Shown here piece by piece: positions 1 through 8,410 of a stretch of 32,482 bases of DNA. The translations under genes were made by a program, and so were the position numbers. Origin of the DNA: Mycobacterium sp. NAZ190054 (lineage in GTDB: Bacteria > Actinomycetota > Actinomycetes > Mycobacteriales > Mycobacteriaceae); NCBI RefSeq assembly GCF_001545925.1, contig NZ_LMVQ01000257.1:1-32482 (forward strand), in the 5' to 3' direction. Within the stretch, counting starts at the first letter, position 1. Each line of letters begins with the position of its first letter. The notes beneath the pieces are model-generated. The model saw only the letters and a list, made by a program, of their open reading frames with translations. It was not told the origin of the DNA and did not search any database.

Positions 1-33
1 TCACTTGGTAGGTAACTCACTGACCACTACGCG

Positions 34-909
34 ATGGCCCACCCCAAAGCCCTCAACGACACACCGGACACAGCCCAGCCCGGCCAGCCGCAGACCCGAA
101 ACCCCACCACCCCAGGGGACTTACCCGGCACGCTGGTCGCTACCGCGTACTCGGTGCTGGCTCGAATCCTTGATGATGCGGTGCGAGATCGGCGGCTGGC
201 CGCGAATCCGGCCCGCGGGGTGAAACTGCCTGCGCGCGCTAGGCGGAAGAACATCTACTTGACTGCCGGGCAGCTTCACGACCTGGCGGTCGAGTCGGGC
301 CGATACGGATCGCTGGTTCTGCTGTTGGGCACCGCGGGTCTGCGGTGGGGCGAGGCGGCGGCGCTGCGGGTCGGTGACATCGACTTCCTGAAGCGACGGG
401 TCACGTTGCATGAGAACGCCGTAACGGTCGGTGGTGATGTGCATCTCGGCTCGCTGAAGTCTGGGAAGTCTCGGACGGTTGTGCTGCCTGCGTTCGTGGT
501 CGAGGAGCTGTCGAAGACGTGCCGGGGTAAGGCACACGGCGATCTGATCTGGCCGGCGCGGGACGGCGGCCACCTGGGTCCCCCGTCGTCACACGATTCG
601 TGGTTGTCCGGTGCGGTTGACCGGTGCCAAAAGGCGGCTGCGGCAGCTCGGGCGAAGGAAGGCGACGAGCCGACCACGCCGGTGTTCCCGAGGGTGACGG
701 CCCACGCTCTCCGGCACACGGCGGCGTCGTTGGCGATCTCAGCCGGCGCGAACGTGAAGGTGGTTCAGCGGATGTTGGGGCACGCTTCGGCGGCCATGAC
801 GCTGGACGTCTATGCCGATCTTTTCGACGACGACCTCACTGGAGTTGCCGACAAGTTAGATGTAACTGTGGGCAAAATGTGGGCAGAACGGTCGTCCGCG
901 AGCGGCTAG
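34..909 (+). pseudogene. Tyrosine recombinase (phage-type integrase), N-terminally truncated
   Basis: The C-terminal catalytic domain of a tyrosine recombinase is complete: Arg104 (GLRWGE), Lys142 or Lys145 in the beta-hairpin, His224 and Arg227 (HALRHT), His250 (LGH) and the nucleophile Tyr260 (DVYADLF). Recognisable integrase sequence begins only at about residue 36 (YSVLARILDDAVRDRRL). The arm-binding and most of the core-binding domain are missing, and the first 35 or so residues are low-complexity Pro/Thr-rich sequence unlike the family. The length is 291 residues against about 370-400 for the family. Its C-terminus closely resembles that of the complete integrase at 1052-2263, and it runs towards the same tRNA gene, ending 48 bases from it. 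I infer a deletion remnant of an older element at this attachment site; catalysis may survive, but specific DNA recognition is unlikely. Confidence 0.75.
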
Positions 910-957
910 CAACTGGAAATAGCCCCTTTACCAGCACATACGCCGCCACAGTTCGCG

Positions 958-1031
958 TGCCCCCAGTCGGACTCGAACCGACACTTGGCGGATTTTAAGT
1001 CCGCTGCCTCTGCCAATTGGGCTATGGGGGC
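958..1031 (-). tRNA. tRNA, anticodon UAA (Leu by anticodon), with a short variable loop
   Basis: The minus strand folds into a full cloverleaf. The acceptor stem is GCCCCCA/TGGGGGC (7 bp), the D arm starts GCCC, the anticodon stem is GCGGA/TCCGC with loop CTTAAAA (anticodon TAA), the variable loop is 5 nt (CAAGT), and the T arm is GTCGG-TTCGAGT-CCGAC. The discriminator is A and no CCA is encoded. By anticodon it reads UUA (Leu), and discriminator A73 suits leucine. Bacterial tRNA-Leu normally has a long class II variable arm, which is absent here. Integrase genes lie on both sides (ending at 909 and 1052), so this is the probable attachment site. Confidence 0.9.
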
Positions 1032-1051
1032 TTTGCAGTTCAGAGCGTAAT

Positions 1052-2263
1052 CTAGGCCGTTTCCGCCTCGTCACGATGCTCTGAATACCGCAGTGATACC
1101 GCAGTGCTATCGATAGCCTTCCCCAGGGCGTCCGCCACACCGCTCAAATCGTCATTGAGAAGATGGCCGTAGCGGTCGAGCGTCATCGCGGCGGTCGCGT
1201 GCCCAAGCAGTCTCTGCACGACCTTGACGTTAGCGCCTGCACTGATCGCCAGTGACGCCGTGGTGTGTCTCAGCCCGTGCGGTACCAGCCCGTCGATGCC
1301 GATATCAGCACACGCGTTGTCGAACGCCCAGCGGTATTCGCCGAGTGGAAGGAACCCGCCCTTTCGGCTGGGAAAGACCAGCGCGTTGGGGTCGGCGGGC
1401 AGCTCGGCCTTGAGCTTTTTCCAAACCGGTTCGGGCACAGGCACGTGACGATCCCGCTTCGTCTTAGTCGTTGACTCCACGATGCCTTTACCGGTGACGG
1501 CTGTTGCGGACGAGCGCACCGTCAGCATCCGATCCCCCACATGCCGGCGGCGCAACGCAACGGCTTCGCCGAACCTCAGTCCGCAGTACCCGAGAACGAG
1601 CGTCAACGTCTCGAACCGATCAGCAGCCTTCGCCAGCATTAGCAGCTCGGCATGGGTCAGGTAGCGCCGCTCACGCTCGCCTTGCTCGGGAAGATCTTCG
1701 TCCCGCTTGATCTCGAACGCGACGTTCTTCGCCACCTTGCCAGTCCGTTGGGCGTACTTCAGGACAGCGCCTACCAGCTGATGAGCTTGGGTGATCCGAC
1801 TTGCCGACAGGCCGGTTCCGCGTTGCCCGCCGTCGACTGACAGCGCCCCCAGCCACGTTGAATATGATTCGTAGTCAATCCTTTTCAGCTGAACACTTTC
1901 CCACTTCGGCAGCACCACAGTGTCGAGCAACGAGCGATATCCGGCAACGGTTTTCGGCTTGCGGTGCTGTTTGGTGGCGAACCACTGCTCGGCCACCGAT
2001 CCGAAAGTCTCCGCACTCTTCCGCGGATCGACATACTCGCCGCGCTGCACATCGGCGGTCAGCCCATTTAGGTAGGCCTGCGCATCCGGCTTACGCTGGA
2101 AACTCTTGGTGCGCTCGGCTCCACTGGCGTCAACCCACCTGACACGCCATCGCGACACCTTGCCATATACCGCAGACCGCTCAGTGCGCATCGCGCCGTC
2201 CGGCGCCTTGACTCGCTTGTGCCAGCGGTCGTCAATGCCCGCTCGCTCGTTTCGAGTCGTCAT
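1052..2263 (-). CDS. int: Tyrosine recombinase / integrase, full length
   Basis: The 403-residue protein is a complete phage-type integrase. An N-terminal arm-binding region (about residues 30-75, YGKVSRWRVRWVDASG then the QAYLNGL helix) is followed by a SAM-like core-binding domain (about 85-185) and a catalytic domain with Arg230 (GLRFGE), Lys267 or Lys269, His329 and Arg332 (HGLRHT), His355 (LGH) and Tyr365 (DRYGHL). It would carry out site-specific strand exchange between the element and its chromosomal site. The stop codon lies 20 bases from the 5' end of the tRNA gene, as expected for an integrase beside its attachment site. An excisionase-like gene diverges from it about 200 bp upstream. 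I assign it to the element extending rightwards. The residue set is intact, so it is probably active. Confidence 0.93.
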   Translation of the reverse strand: MTTRNERAGIDDRWHKRVKAPDGAMRTERSAVYGKVSRWRVRWVDASGAERTKSFQRKPDAQAYLNGLTADVQRGEYVDPRKSAETFGSVAEQWFATKQHRKPKTVAGYRSLLDTVVLPKWESVQLKRIDYESYSTWLGALSVDGGQRGTGLSASRITQAHQLVGAVLKYAQRTGKVAKNVAFEIKRDEDLPEQGERERRYLTHAELLMLAKAADRFETLTLVLGYCGLRFGEAVALRRRHVGDRMLTVRSSATAVTGKGIVESTTKTKRDRHVPVPEPVWKKLKAELPADPNALVFPSRKGGFLPLGEYRWAFDNACADIGIDGLVPHGLRHTTASLAISAGANVKVVQRLLGHATAAMTLDRYGHLLNDDLSGVADALGKAIDSTAVSLRYSEHRDEAETA

Positions 2264-2465
2264 ACGCCGAAAGTACCGCAGTACTCCGCTCCCGTCATCC
2301 GCTTCGTTGCCAGGAGGCCGGACTATGAGCCCGCCGAAGACGTCACGACCCCTGAGTCATTGAAAGGCTTTTCTTCAAGCGAATGTGGCTGTGGTCGTGG
2401 ACAGACCGTCAAGTCACCAGTCACTGTTGGCTCAGGCGAACCGACCATAGCTGAGGAGTAATTTG

Positions 2466-2663
2466 ATGGATCTGCTAGGAGCGAAGGAAGTTTCGGACAT
2501 CACTGGAGTTCCGATGGGGACGCTGAGGTACTGGCGGCATTCGAATATTGGGCCGGCGAGTTTCACCTTGGGACGCCGAGTCGTTTATCGGCGGGCCGAG
2601 GTATTGCGCTGGATATCGGAGCGAGAGAGCGCAACCCGCCGCGGAGGCGGCGACGCCGCTTAG
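2466..2663 (+). CDS. Excisionase-like small helix-turn-helix protein
   Basis: This 65-residue protein has a MerR/Xis-type winged helix-turn-helix pattern near its N-terminus (AKEVSDITGVPMGTLRYWRH) followed by a wing (GRRVVYRRAEVLRWI). Small proteins of this type next to an integrase normally act as recombination directionality factors or as element repressors. The ATG at 2466 is chosen over the TTG at 2463 because GAGGAG ends 7-8 bases upstream of the ATG. It is divergent from the integrase across about 200 bp, the usual int/xis control region. The C-terminal tail is basic (RESATRRGGGD). Excisionase and transcriptional regulator cannot be told apart from sequence alone. Confidence 0.75.
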   Translation: MDLLGAKEVSDITGVPMGTLRYWRHSNIGPASFTLGRRVVYRRAEVLRWISERESATRRGGGDAA

Positions 2664-2682
2664 TGCCTGCGCACGAAAAAGA

Positions 2683-2701
2683 CCTCGGGGACTAGCCGAG
2701 G
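2683..2701 (+). terminator. Hairpin after the excisionase-like gene, possible terminator
   Basis: CCTCGG (2683-2688) pairs with CCGAGG (2696-2701) around a 7-base loop. The stem is flanked by AAAAAGA on the left and CCTTCG on the right. There is no clean T-run, but intrinsic terminators without strong U-tails are common in mycobacteria. It sits 19 bases after the stop codon of the excisionase-like gene. Confidence 0.4.
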
Positions 2702-2796
2702 CCTTCGTTCGAATCACCCGATCACGCCACACGGAAGTTCCTCATGAGAATAGCGCAGCATGCCCATAAGCGACAGCACCACGGGCAGGAAAACCC

Positions 2797-4374
2797 TTGA
2801 GCGGCAGGGGGGAGGGGGACAAGAAGTCAGTCGCGGCACGCTTAGTCGATATGGCCCGGGAACGCTATGTTCTCGGAGTCTCCAAGGACGGCGAACCATT
2901 TGGCGCCGAACGCAGTCGACCCCACCTCGCGATACTCCTGCGTGGTGGGAGGGCTGGCTTACGGGCAGATCTCGCCGCTCGCTACTTCACCGAGACCGGT
3001 GCGGTCGCCGGGGGCCAAGCACTTACCGACGCCACACTGATTTTAGAAGGTCTGGCGGCCACGCAGGCACCCGACAAGTTGAACCTACGCGTTGCCGACC
3101 ACCACGGGACGATCTACATCGACACCGGAGATCCAAACGGTCAAGTAATCAAAGTCTGCGACGGTAGGTGGTCGATGGCTACCACTGCGCCGGTGCGGTT
3201 CCTCCGAAATACGAAGCTGACGGGGGCGATGCCGGCACCAAGCTCCCGCGGGGATGTGACGAAGCTCTGGGAGTTCGTCAATGTCGCCGTTGAGGACCGC
3301 CCAGTTCTTCTCGCGTTCCTAGTAGCTGCTTTGGTTCAGTGCGACGTCCCGCATCCGGTACTAGCCCTGTTTGGCGAGCAAGGTAGCGCTAAAACGACAT
3401 CCACACGGAGCTTGGTCGAACTCATCGATCCTTCGCCCGCCCCCTTTCGTCAGGCGCCGCGGGACGCGGACTCATGGGCGGTTGCCGCGTCTGGATCGTG
3501 GGTCGTTGCTCTGGACAACCTGTCGGCCATCCCGCCGTGGCTGTCGGACTCATTATGCCGCGCTGCGACAGGCGACGCCATGGTGAAACGGTCTCTATAT
3601 ACCGATGCCGATCTGGCTGTCATCAAGTTTCGTCGATGCGTGATTATCAACGGAATCGACGTCGGCGCCATCCGACCCGATCTGGCAGAGCGGCTAGCGA
3701 TCGTCGAGCTGCGACGCATCGACCCCAGAATGCGACAGTCAGAGGCCGAGATGCGACAGCGGTGGGAAACAGCTCTACCAGGTATTTTTGGCGGACTACT
3801 TGACTTGGCTGCCTCCGTTCACCATCGGTTGGAGACCATCAAAGTTGAGGACTCGCCCAGGATGGCGGACTTCTGTCGCACGCTGGCGGCCGTGGACGAG
3901 ATCTTGTCGACTAATGGCGTACGCCGGTACATGTCGCGCGCCAATCAGTTGTCTGAGGACAGTTTGTCCGTCGACCCGTTTATCGAACAGCTTCGCTCGC
4001 GGACATTAGAACCTGCTGTTGGTCAATCCGGCAGTGATTTGCTGATGCTGCTCACACCGGTCAACGACGACTGGCAACGACCGAGGGACTGGCCGAAGAA
4101 CGGTCGCGACGTTTCTGGGCTGCTGCGTAGGCACGCACCCGCTCTACGCAACCTCGGATGGGTGATCGAAGATGATGGCGCGCGCAACCGCAGGAATGTA
4201 CTGCTGTGGACGATCTATCCGCCGTACAAAGATGTTGTGGCTCAGCGAGCCTCGCAACCCTCGCGTCTCTCGCTTACGCAGATCAGCGAGAACGCGAACT
4301 TCGACCGGAGTCAGCAGAAAGTTTTGAATGCCGGCGCGAAGGCTGGCGAGGGTCGCCCGGCGGCAGCGTCGTGA
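2797..4374 (+). CDS. Replication-type P-loop ATPase of an integrative element
   Basis: This 525-residue protein has a Walker A motif GEQGSAKT (residues 193-200, Lys199), preceded by hydrophobic HPVLALF, and a Walker B-like strand ending at Asp240 (WVVALDN). The centre resembles the helicase/ATPase portion of phage and plasmid primase-helicases (D5-like). The region before it (about 80-130, GTIYIDTGD...VIKVCDGRW) is typical of such ATPases in actinobacterial integrated elements. No primase catalytic motif was recognised. Its likely role is replication or maintenance of the excised element. The TTG start at 2797 has AGGA six bases upstream; an alternative is ATG at 2851. It lies downstream of and co-directional with the excisionase-like gene. 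The family assignment is from the motif and context only. Confidence 0.7.
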   Translation: MSGRGEGDKKSVAARLVDMARERYVLGVSKDGEPFGAERSRPHLAILLRGGRAGLRADLAARYFTETGAVAGGQALTDATLILEGLAATQAPDKLNLRVADHHGTIYIDTGDPNGQVIKVCDGRWSMATTAPVRFLRNTKLTGAMPAPSSRGDVTKLWEFVNVAVEDRPVLLAFLVAALVQCDVPHPVLALFGEQGSAKTTSTRSLVELIDPSPAPFRQAPRDADSWAVAASGSWVVALDNLSAIPPWLSDSLCRAATGDAMVKRSLYTDADLAVIKFRRCVIINGIDVGAIRPDLAERLAIVELRRIDPRMRQSEAEMRQRWETALPGIFGGLLDLAASVHHRLETIKVEDSPRMADFCRTLAAVDEILSTNGVRRYMSRANQLSEDSLSVDPFIEQLRSRTLEPAVGQSGSDLLMLLTPVNDDWQRPRDWPKNGRDVSGLLRRHAPALRNLGWVIEDDGARNRRNVLLWTIYPPYKDVVAQRASQPSRLSLTQISENANFDRSQQKVLNAGAKAGEGRPAAAS

Positions 4375-4503
4375 CCGTGCGCTGTGGGCAGGGAATCAGG
4401 TGCCCAGATAGTTGATTGCATACCGTTTTATCCGGTCTGATGATGCGTCAATACCGGCGAAGCGTCGACGTGTGGCAGCTCGCCTCGGTGGGTCGGCTGG
4501 GTC

Positions 4504-4644
4504 CTAAAGCTCATCCTGAATCGGCAGCAGCAGGGCGATGGCGTGACCATCCTCCGCCCGGATTTCGAATGAATCCCCTCGTTCGACGCTCAAGAGCACT
4601 TCGTCGAAGTTCTCTAGGAGGTCCTGCATTGCAATGATCTTCAT
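4504..4644 (-). CDS. Phd/YefM-like antitoxin, 46 residues, no adjacent toxin
   Basis: This short reading frame (46 residues, ATG at 4644, TAG at 4504-4506) starts MKIIAMQDLLENFDEVLLSV, continues with ERGDSFEIRAEDG and ends AIALLLPIQDEL. This is the compact Phd/YefM pattern: strand, LRENF/AEVL helix, GESFEI turn, then a hydrophobic xAxLLP strand. Family members bind operator DNA through this N-terminal part and neutralise a Doc or RelE toxin through a C-terminal tail. Here the tail is nearly absent. It lies 120 bases downstream of the 256-residue gene and reads in the same direction, so it may be the last gene of that operon. There is no obvious ribosome binding site and no Doc, RelE or VapC-like gene beside it. 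It could be an orphan antitoxin, an anti-addiction factor or a truncated remnant. Confidence 0.5.
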   Translation of the reverse strand: MKIIAMQDLLENFDEVLLSVERGDSFEIRAEDGHAIALLLPIQDEL

Positions 4645-4764
4645 GATTGGTCCAAGAGTATGAGTTCACCGGTTACATGCCCGAGAGCAGTGAAGCACCG
4701 TGAGGCCAAAGACTGTCGCAGGCGCCACTCTCGCATTCGGCCTTGTATCAGCTGGCGGAGCAGG

Positions 4765-5535
4765 TCAGGGCGTGGGAGGGCACCAAACTTCCTGGACTGC
4801 TCTGCAATCCGCGACAGCTTGCGGGTCTACGACCTCGATGTCGCGAAGCACGGAATCACAATCACCCAAGGAGCACCCATGGTCGGTCAGTGCCTTCATC
4901 CAACTCACCAGCACGGTCATTGAACGAGTTCCATCCTCGGGAGATCCGGTAGCCCACGCACGACCAAACGTGGCGGCCGCACTGTCGAGAAACGCTCTGT
5001 GCACCACCCGATATGCTTTGTCGAACTCCGATCGAGCCATCCAACCGTACGCAACTAGTTGCGGCACACCGATTTCGCGTTCGATGACGCTTGGGCTCGC
5101 AAGGCGAAGGACAGCGCTCCATTGTTCACGAGCGGTAGCCGGGTATCCGTGTGGCGAAGTGGGCTGAAGCATCAGCAGGTACCGACCGCCTTCCGAGTAA
5201 TCGGCCCGTCGCCAATCTGGGTCTCGCCCGGGCACCGCTATAGCCGGGGGCGCATGCAGGGTCGTGCGGTCCCAGGTCGGCGGCGGAGGCTGTAGCGAAG
5301 CAATTGCGCACACTCTTTTTAGTGCTGAGCTGAGCTGTCTCAGCCTGTTCGCGTAGTCCAGCAGGGGATAACTCTTTAGTGAGGTGTAGTTGCCGCACAG
5401 CTCAACCTCACTTTGAACGTGGAACTCGCGCGTCCAGGCACATGCTTGATCGACGACGTTCGCCAGATACGTATGCTGCCGCGCGAGCTCGGCGCGCCAA
5501 GCTTCACCATCTACCTCCTGAGGCAGCGAATCCAT
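4765..5535 (-). CDS. Uncharacterised 256-residue protein of the ESX-like element operon
   Basis: No family is recognised. The protein is mixed polar and largely helical in pattern, has no signal peptide or membrane segment, and has several Trp and Cys residues (WMARSEFDKAYRVVHRAF, HGCSLGDCDSVLRDIEVVD). The ATG at 5535 follows the stop of the large upstream gene by only 2 bases (TGA-TA-ATG), so translation is almost certainly coupled. The coupling suggests it works with the EspK-like protein, for example as a chaperone, immunity or accessory protein, but that is inference from position alone. Codon use looks like normal high-GC actinobacterial coding. Confidence 0.7.
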   Translation of the reverse strand: MDSLPQEVDGEAWRAELARQHTYLANVVDQACAWTREFHVQSEVELCGNYTSLKSYPLLDYANRLRQLSSALKRVCAIASLQPPPPTWDRTTLHAPPAIAVPGRDPDWRRADYSEGGRYLLMLQPTSPHGYPATAREQWSAVLRLASPSVIEREIGVPQLVAYGWMARSEFDKAYRVVHRAFLDSAAATFGRAWATGSPEDGTRSMTVLVSWMKALTDHGCSLGDCDSVLRDIEVVDPQAVADCRAVQEVWCPPTP

Positions 5536-5537
5536 TA

Positions 5538-7886
5538 TCAGGATGAACCGCCTGCAGCGTCGAAAATTGCAGTAATCCAGCCGGTTCCCCGACTGTCGAG
5601 GTAGGCATGTGCTGCGGCGTAGATCATGTCTTCCAGCGGCAGGTCCGCCTGCATTGCTCCGCAGTTGTCGTCAGCTATCCACCCCAGGACCACCTCAAGC
5701 GCTCGGCAAATAAGCCATTGCCCCCTGTACTCTGCACAGACGGTGTCAGTGCGTTCATCTTCCCAACCCGGCTGCACCATTCCGATGCTGAACCATTGCT
5801 GCTGAACCGCTTCGGCGAAACGGGCGCGGTCCGAAGCGTCTACTTTGCCGTCTGCTGCAGCCGGCCATACCGAGTCGAAGTTCGGCGGAATTCGGGGGCC
5901 ACCGTCGGCGACGATCGCAAGGCGCGCGTCGGAAACGATTGCCTCCGTGACCAGTTTGGCAGCTCGCTGGGTAAGCCCTCTGGCACGAAGTTGCGCTACA
6001 CGCTCGAAAAGGTCGGGGTACTCCCGCTCCAATCGGTGCGTAGTATTCGCGTTGGCGATAGCGTCCCGTTTTCCGATTGAGGCGGGCATAGACATGCCGG
6101 AGCAGGTGGCCCACTCAGTACCCCAGCGTTGCGCGGCAGTCATGAGCGCTGTTACGTCAGACCAGGTGGTCGCTGCAGCGGCTAAGCGCCAGCCAGCCGG
6201 CTCCGCGGCCTTGACTTCTGCGAAGGCGATCAGTGTCGCAGCCGGATCGAGATTTCCGATCCATCGGCTACGAAAGCCCTCTCCAATAGCTTGGTCAGAC
6301 CAGAGCATCCGCACGCCCTCAGGGACCACAATCCCCGCGGGGACGTAACCCGCACCGTGATGTGTCAGCGCCACAACATGCCGATCGCCAGCCGCTGAAT
6401 ACATCAGGCCGACGGCCCACAGTGCGAAGGTTCGGCAGGATTCGGTGGCGTACAACAGTTCCCACGCCAACCGTTTAACCGTCTGTAGATCGCTCGACTC
6501 GTTGCGCCGCCGTTCCAAGTCCCGGGCCGCCGCGGCCGCTACCCGGGACGGCAGCGTCGCGGCGGGAGTTGTCAACGCTGCCGTCGCGACCGATGCGGCG
6601 GCAGGCGCCATTGAGGTGTGAGCGCCGCCGATCAATGGGACAGCACCGGCGGCCGGTGGAATTGCGGCCGGAACTGAAGGCGGCGGACCCAGCGGCCCCG
6701 GGGGCAGCAAGGGTGCTGAAACCGCTGGATAGGGATTAGTACTCGACACTACCTGCGGCCCGGCAATAGACGCTGGCACGGCACCCGTGGTCGCTCCTAG
6801 TGACGGATGCCAGATTCCACTCGGAGATGCCGCCGGCTGCGCCGGCGTCGCAGTGGCTACGACAGCAGGAAAGCTAGTCGTCTGAGCGCCGGTGACCGAT
6901 GACAGCGGCGCAGGACCGCTTGCAGGCATGACCCCTTGCAGCGCGACAGCAGGAGACGGCGATGCAGATACTGCCGGTCGTACCAAACCCGACTGCGACA
7001 TTCCTCCAGTGCCCGATCCCGATAGCGGCGATGCCGAACTTCCGAACGCGGCCAACGAGCCTATGGATGAGGAACGTCCTGGTCCGGCGAGGCCTACCCC
7101 ACTGCTTCCGATGTCACCAACCGCGGCTACGGACGCAGGACTGGCGCTCTGCGCCGGTGGGTGCGGTGACAGCGATGAAGGACCAGGGGTAGGCCCGGTG
7201 CTGACTCGCGGCGCAGTGTTACCAGACCTGGATTCGGCATCAGACGGGTCTGGCACCGAGAGACGAGGCTGCGTATCACCGGTCTCCACTGCTGCCTCGG
7301 GTGGACGCTCAGGCGATTCGTCGGATCGCTTTTCGGTCGACCGATCGTCATCGCCCGTACTAAACGGATCGCCATTCGGGGGTCCCTCCGGCAGAGGCGT
7401 AAATCCCTGGACGAATTGCACAGTTAAAGCGCGGATCTCATCGGCGGCCTCTACTGCGATTGCTCGCGCCCGCGCGGCAGCACTGGTAATGATGTTGATA
7501 GCCGTGGGACTTCTGCTCGGCACGTGTACCAGTTGTTGATGTGCCTCAGCATCAATCGTGTCAATCATCAGCTCAGCACTCATCTGGATCGCCGCAACAC
7601 TCTGCATCAGATCAGCGGCAGCCTTATCCGCGTCAGCCTTATCGTCGGCCCGAACCTGAATACGCCTGTAGGCAGCGTGCATTGCTTCAAAACCATTTGA
7701 CTGCGCCACACCGACAACCTGCAAGCCGTGCAAGGCGACCCGGTGAGCATCTACCGCAGCCGCAGTCGCCATCGCCAGACGACGTTGAGCAGCAGCCCGT
7801 CCTTCAGATTGCTCGCGGGTGACCGGCCATACATCGGGCGCCACGATGAAGCGTGAATAGCTACGAGCGGGTGGTGAAGCGGCCAT
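5538..7886 (-). CDS. Large Pro/Ala/Ser-rich ESX-secretion-associated-like protein (EspK-like)
   Basis: The 782-residue protein has three parts. Residues ~1-175 form an Ala-rich helical region (RRLAMATAAAVDAHRVAL... VAAIQMSAELMIDTIDAEAH). Residues ~175-465 form a long Pro/Ser/Ala/Gly low-complexity linker. The C-terminal domain (~470-782) carries conserved-looking blocks such as WELLYATESCRTFALWAVG, GAGYVPAGIVVPEGVR and a Trp-rich end. This layout resembles EspK-type ESX-1-associated proteins and Rv0025/Rv0026-type proteins of mycobacteria, whose exact function is poorly known. The start is ATG at 7886 because it forms TAATG with the stop of the upstream gene, with GGGGGT just before it; an in-frame ATG 24 bases upstream is possible. 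The EspC-like gene two positions upstream supports an ESX-linked role. It could instead be a secreted effector whose C-terminal domain is the active part. Confidence 0.6.
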   Translation of the reverse strand: MAASPPARSYSRFIVAPDVWPVTREQSEGRAAAQRRLAMATAAAVDAHRVALHGLQVVGVAQSNGFEAMHAAYRRIQVRADDKADADKAAADLMQSVAAIQMSAELMIDTIDAEAHQQLVHVPSRSPTAINIITSAAARARAIAVEAADEIRALTVQFVQGFTPLPEGPPNGDPFSTGDDDRSTEKRSDESPERPPEAAVETGDTQPRLSVPDPSDAESRSGNTAPRVSTGPTPGPSSLSPHPPAQSASPASVAAVGDIGSSGVGLAGPGRSSSIGSLAAFGSSASPLSGSGTGGMSQSGLVRPAVSASPSPAVALQGVMPASGPAPLSSVTGAQTTSFPAVVATATPAQPAASPSGIWHPSLGATTGAVPASIAGPQVVSSTNPYPAVSAPLLPPGPLGPPPSVPAAIPPAAGAVPLIGGAHTSMAPAAASVATAALTTPAATLPSRVAAAAARDLERRRNESSDLQTVKRLAWELLYATESCRTFALWAVGLMYSAAGDRHVVALTHHGAGYVPAGIVVPEGVRMLWSDQAIGEGFRSRWIGNLDPAATLIAFAEVKAAEPAGWRLAAAATTWSDVTALMTAAQRWGTEWATCSGMSMPASIGKRDAIANANTTHRLEREYPDLFERVAQLRARGLTQRAAKLVTEAIVSDARLAIVADGGPRIPPNFDSVWPAAADGKVDASDRARFAEAVQQQWFSIGMVQPGWEDERTDTVCAEYRGQWLICRALEVVLGWIADDNCGAMQADLPLEDMIYAAAHAYLDSRGTGWITAIFDAAGGSS

Positions 7887-8410
7887 TAGCCGACCCCCGT
7901 TGCTTCGCATGCACTTTCAGCGGCCCGCAGGGCACTCGAGTACTGATCAACCATGTCGTTGGAAACGGAGGCGGGTTCACGGCGCAAATCTGCGTCGACC
8001 ACAGCCACGATCGAGCGCCGGACACCAGCGAGCGCATCAACAATTTCTCGTGGTACGCCTGGACCTAGCCGGGTGGCCATATAGTTCAACTCCGCACCCA
8101 CCGCGCTGAAGTAGTAGCCCTGCACCCCCAGGCTTTGTGATGATTCCCAGTCATTGGCCCGGTCGACGCGATCGATGAAGGCGCCACGCGCAATCCCAAC
8201 ACCGCTCTTGAAGTTCCTCAGGCCAACACACGCCTCAATTGCTGCGTCGTGCTTTTCTGAGGGCTCCGCAGCAGACGTGGACGAGGTCGACGGCCTTATC
8301 GCGTGTTCAGTCTGCCCACGTGGGAAGATATTGAGACTCACAGCGAGTGACATGATGGCAACGACGGTGCTAACGACCGCGAGGTAGAACGCCAGCTTGC
8401 TCACAGTCAC
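7886..8410 (-). CDS. Membrane-anchored uncharacterised protein
   Basis: This 174-residue protein has one N-terminal hydrophobic segment (residues ~5-28, LAFYLAVVSTVVAIMSLAVS), a short Ser/Thr/Ala linker (about 38-50) and a helical extracytoplasmic domain with two Cys residues (EACVGLRNF and AAESACEATG) that could form a disulfide. The pattern is common for small mycobacterial T7SS-neighbourhood and Mce-accessory-like proteins, but no family is claimed. Its ATG overlaps the stop of the EspC-like gene (ATGA), and its own stop overlaps the next start (TAATG). All three are therefore coupled in one operon. Confidence 0.75.
   Translation of the reverse strand: MTVSKLAFYLAVVSTVVAIMSLAVSLNIFPRGQTEHAIRPSTSSTSAAEPSEKHDAAIEACVGLRNFKSGVGIARGAFIDRVDRANDWESSQSLGVQGYYFSAVGAELNYMATRLGPGVPREIVDALAGVRRSIVAVVDADLRREPASVSNDMVDQYSSALRAAESACEATGVG

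Noticed and set aside
624..998. Plus-strand frame ending VPPVGLEPTLGGF
   Set aside because: This ending is the well-known artefact of reading a tRNA gene antisense; the frame overlaps the integrase and tRNA genes.
4416..4637. 73-residue plus-strand frame after the ATPase gene
   Set aside because: Arg/Pro-rich shadow of the Phd-like gene, which has a convincing family pattern on the other strand.
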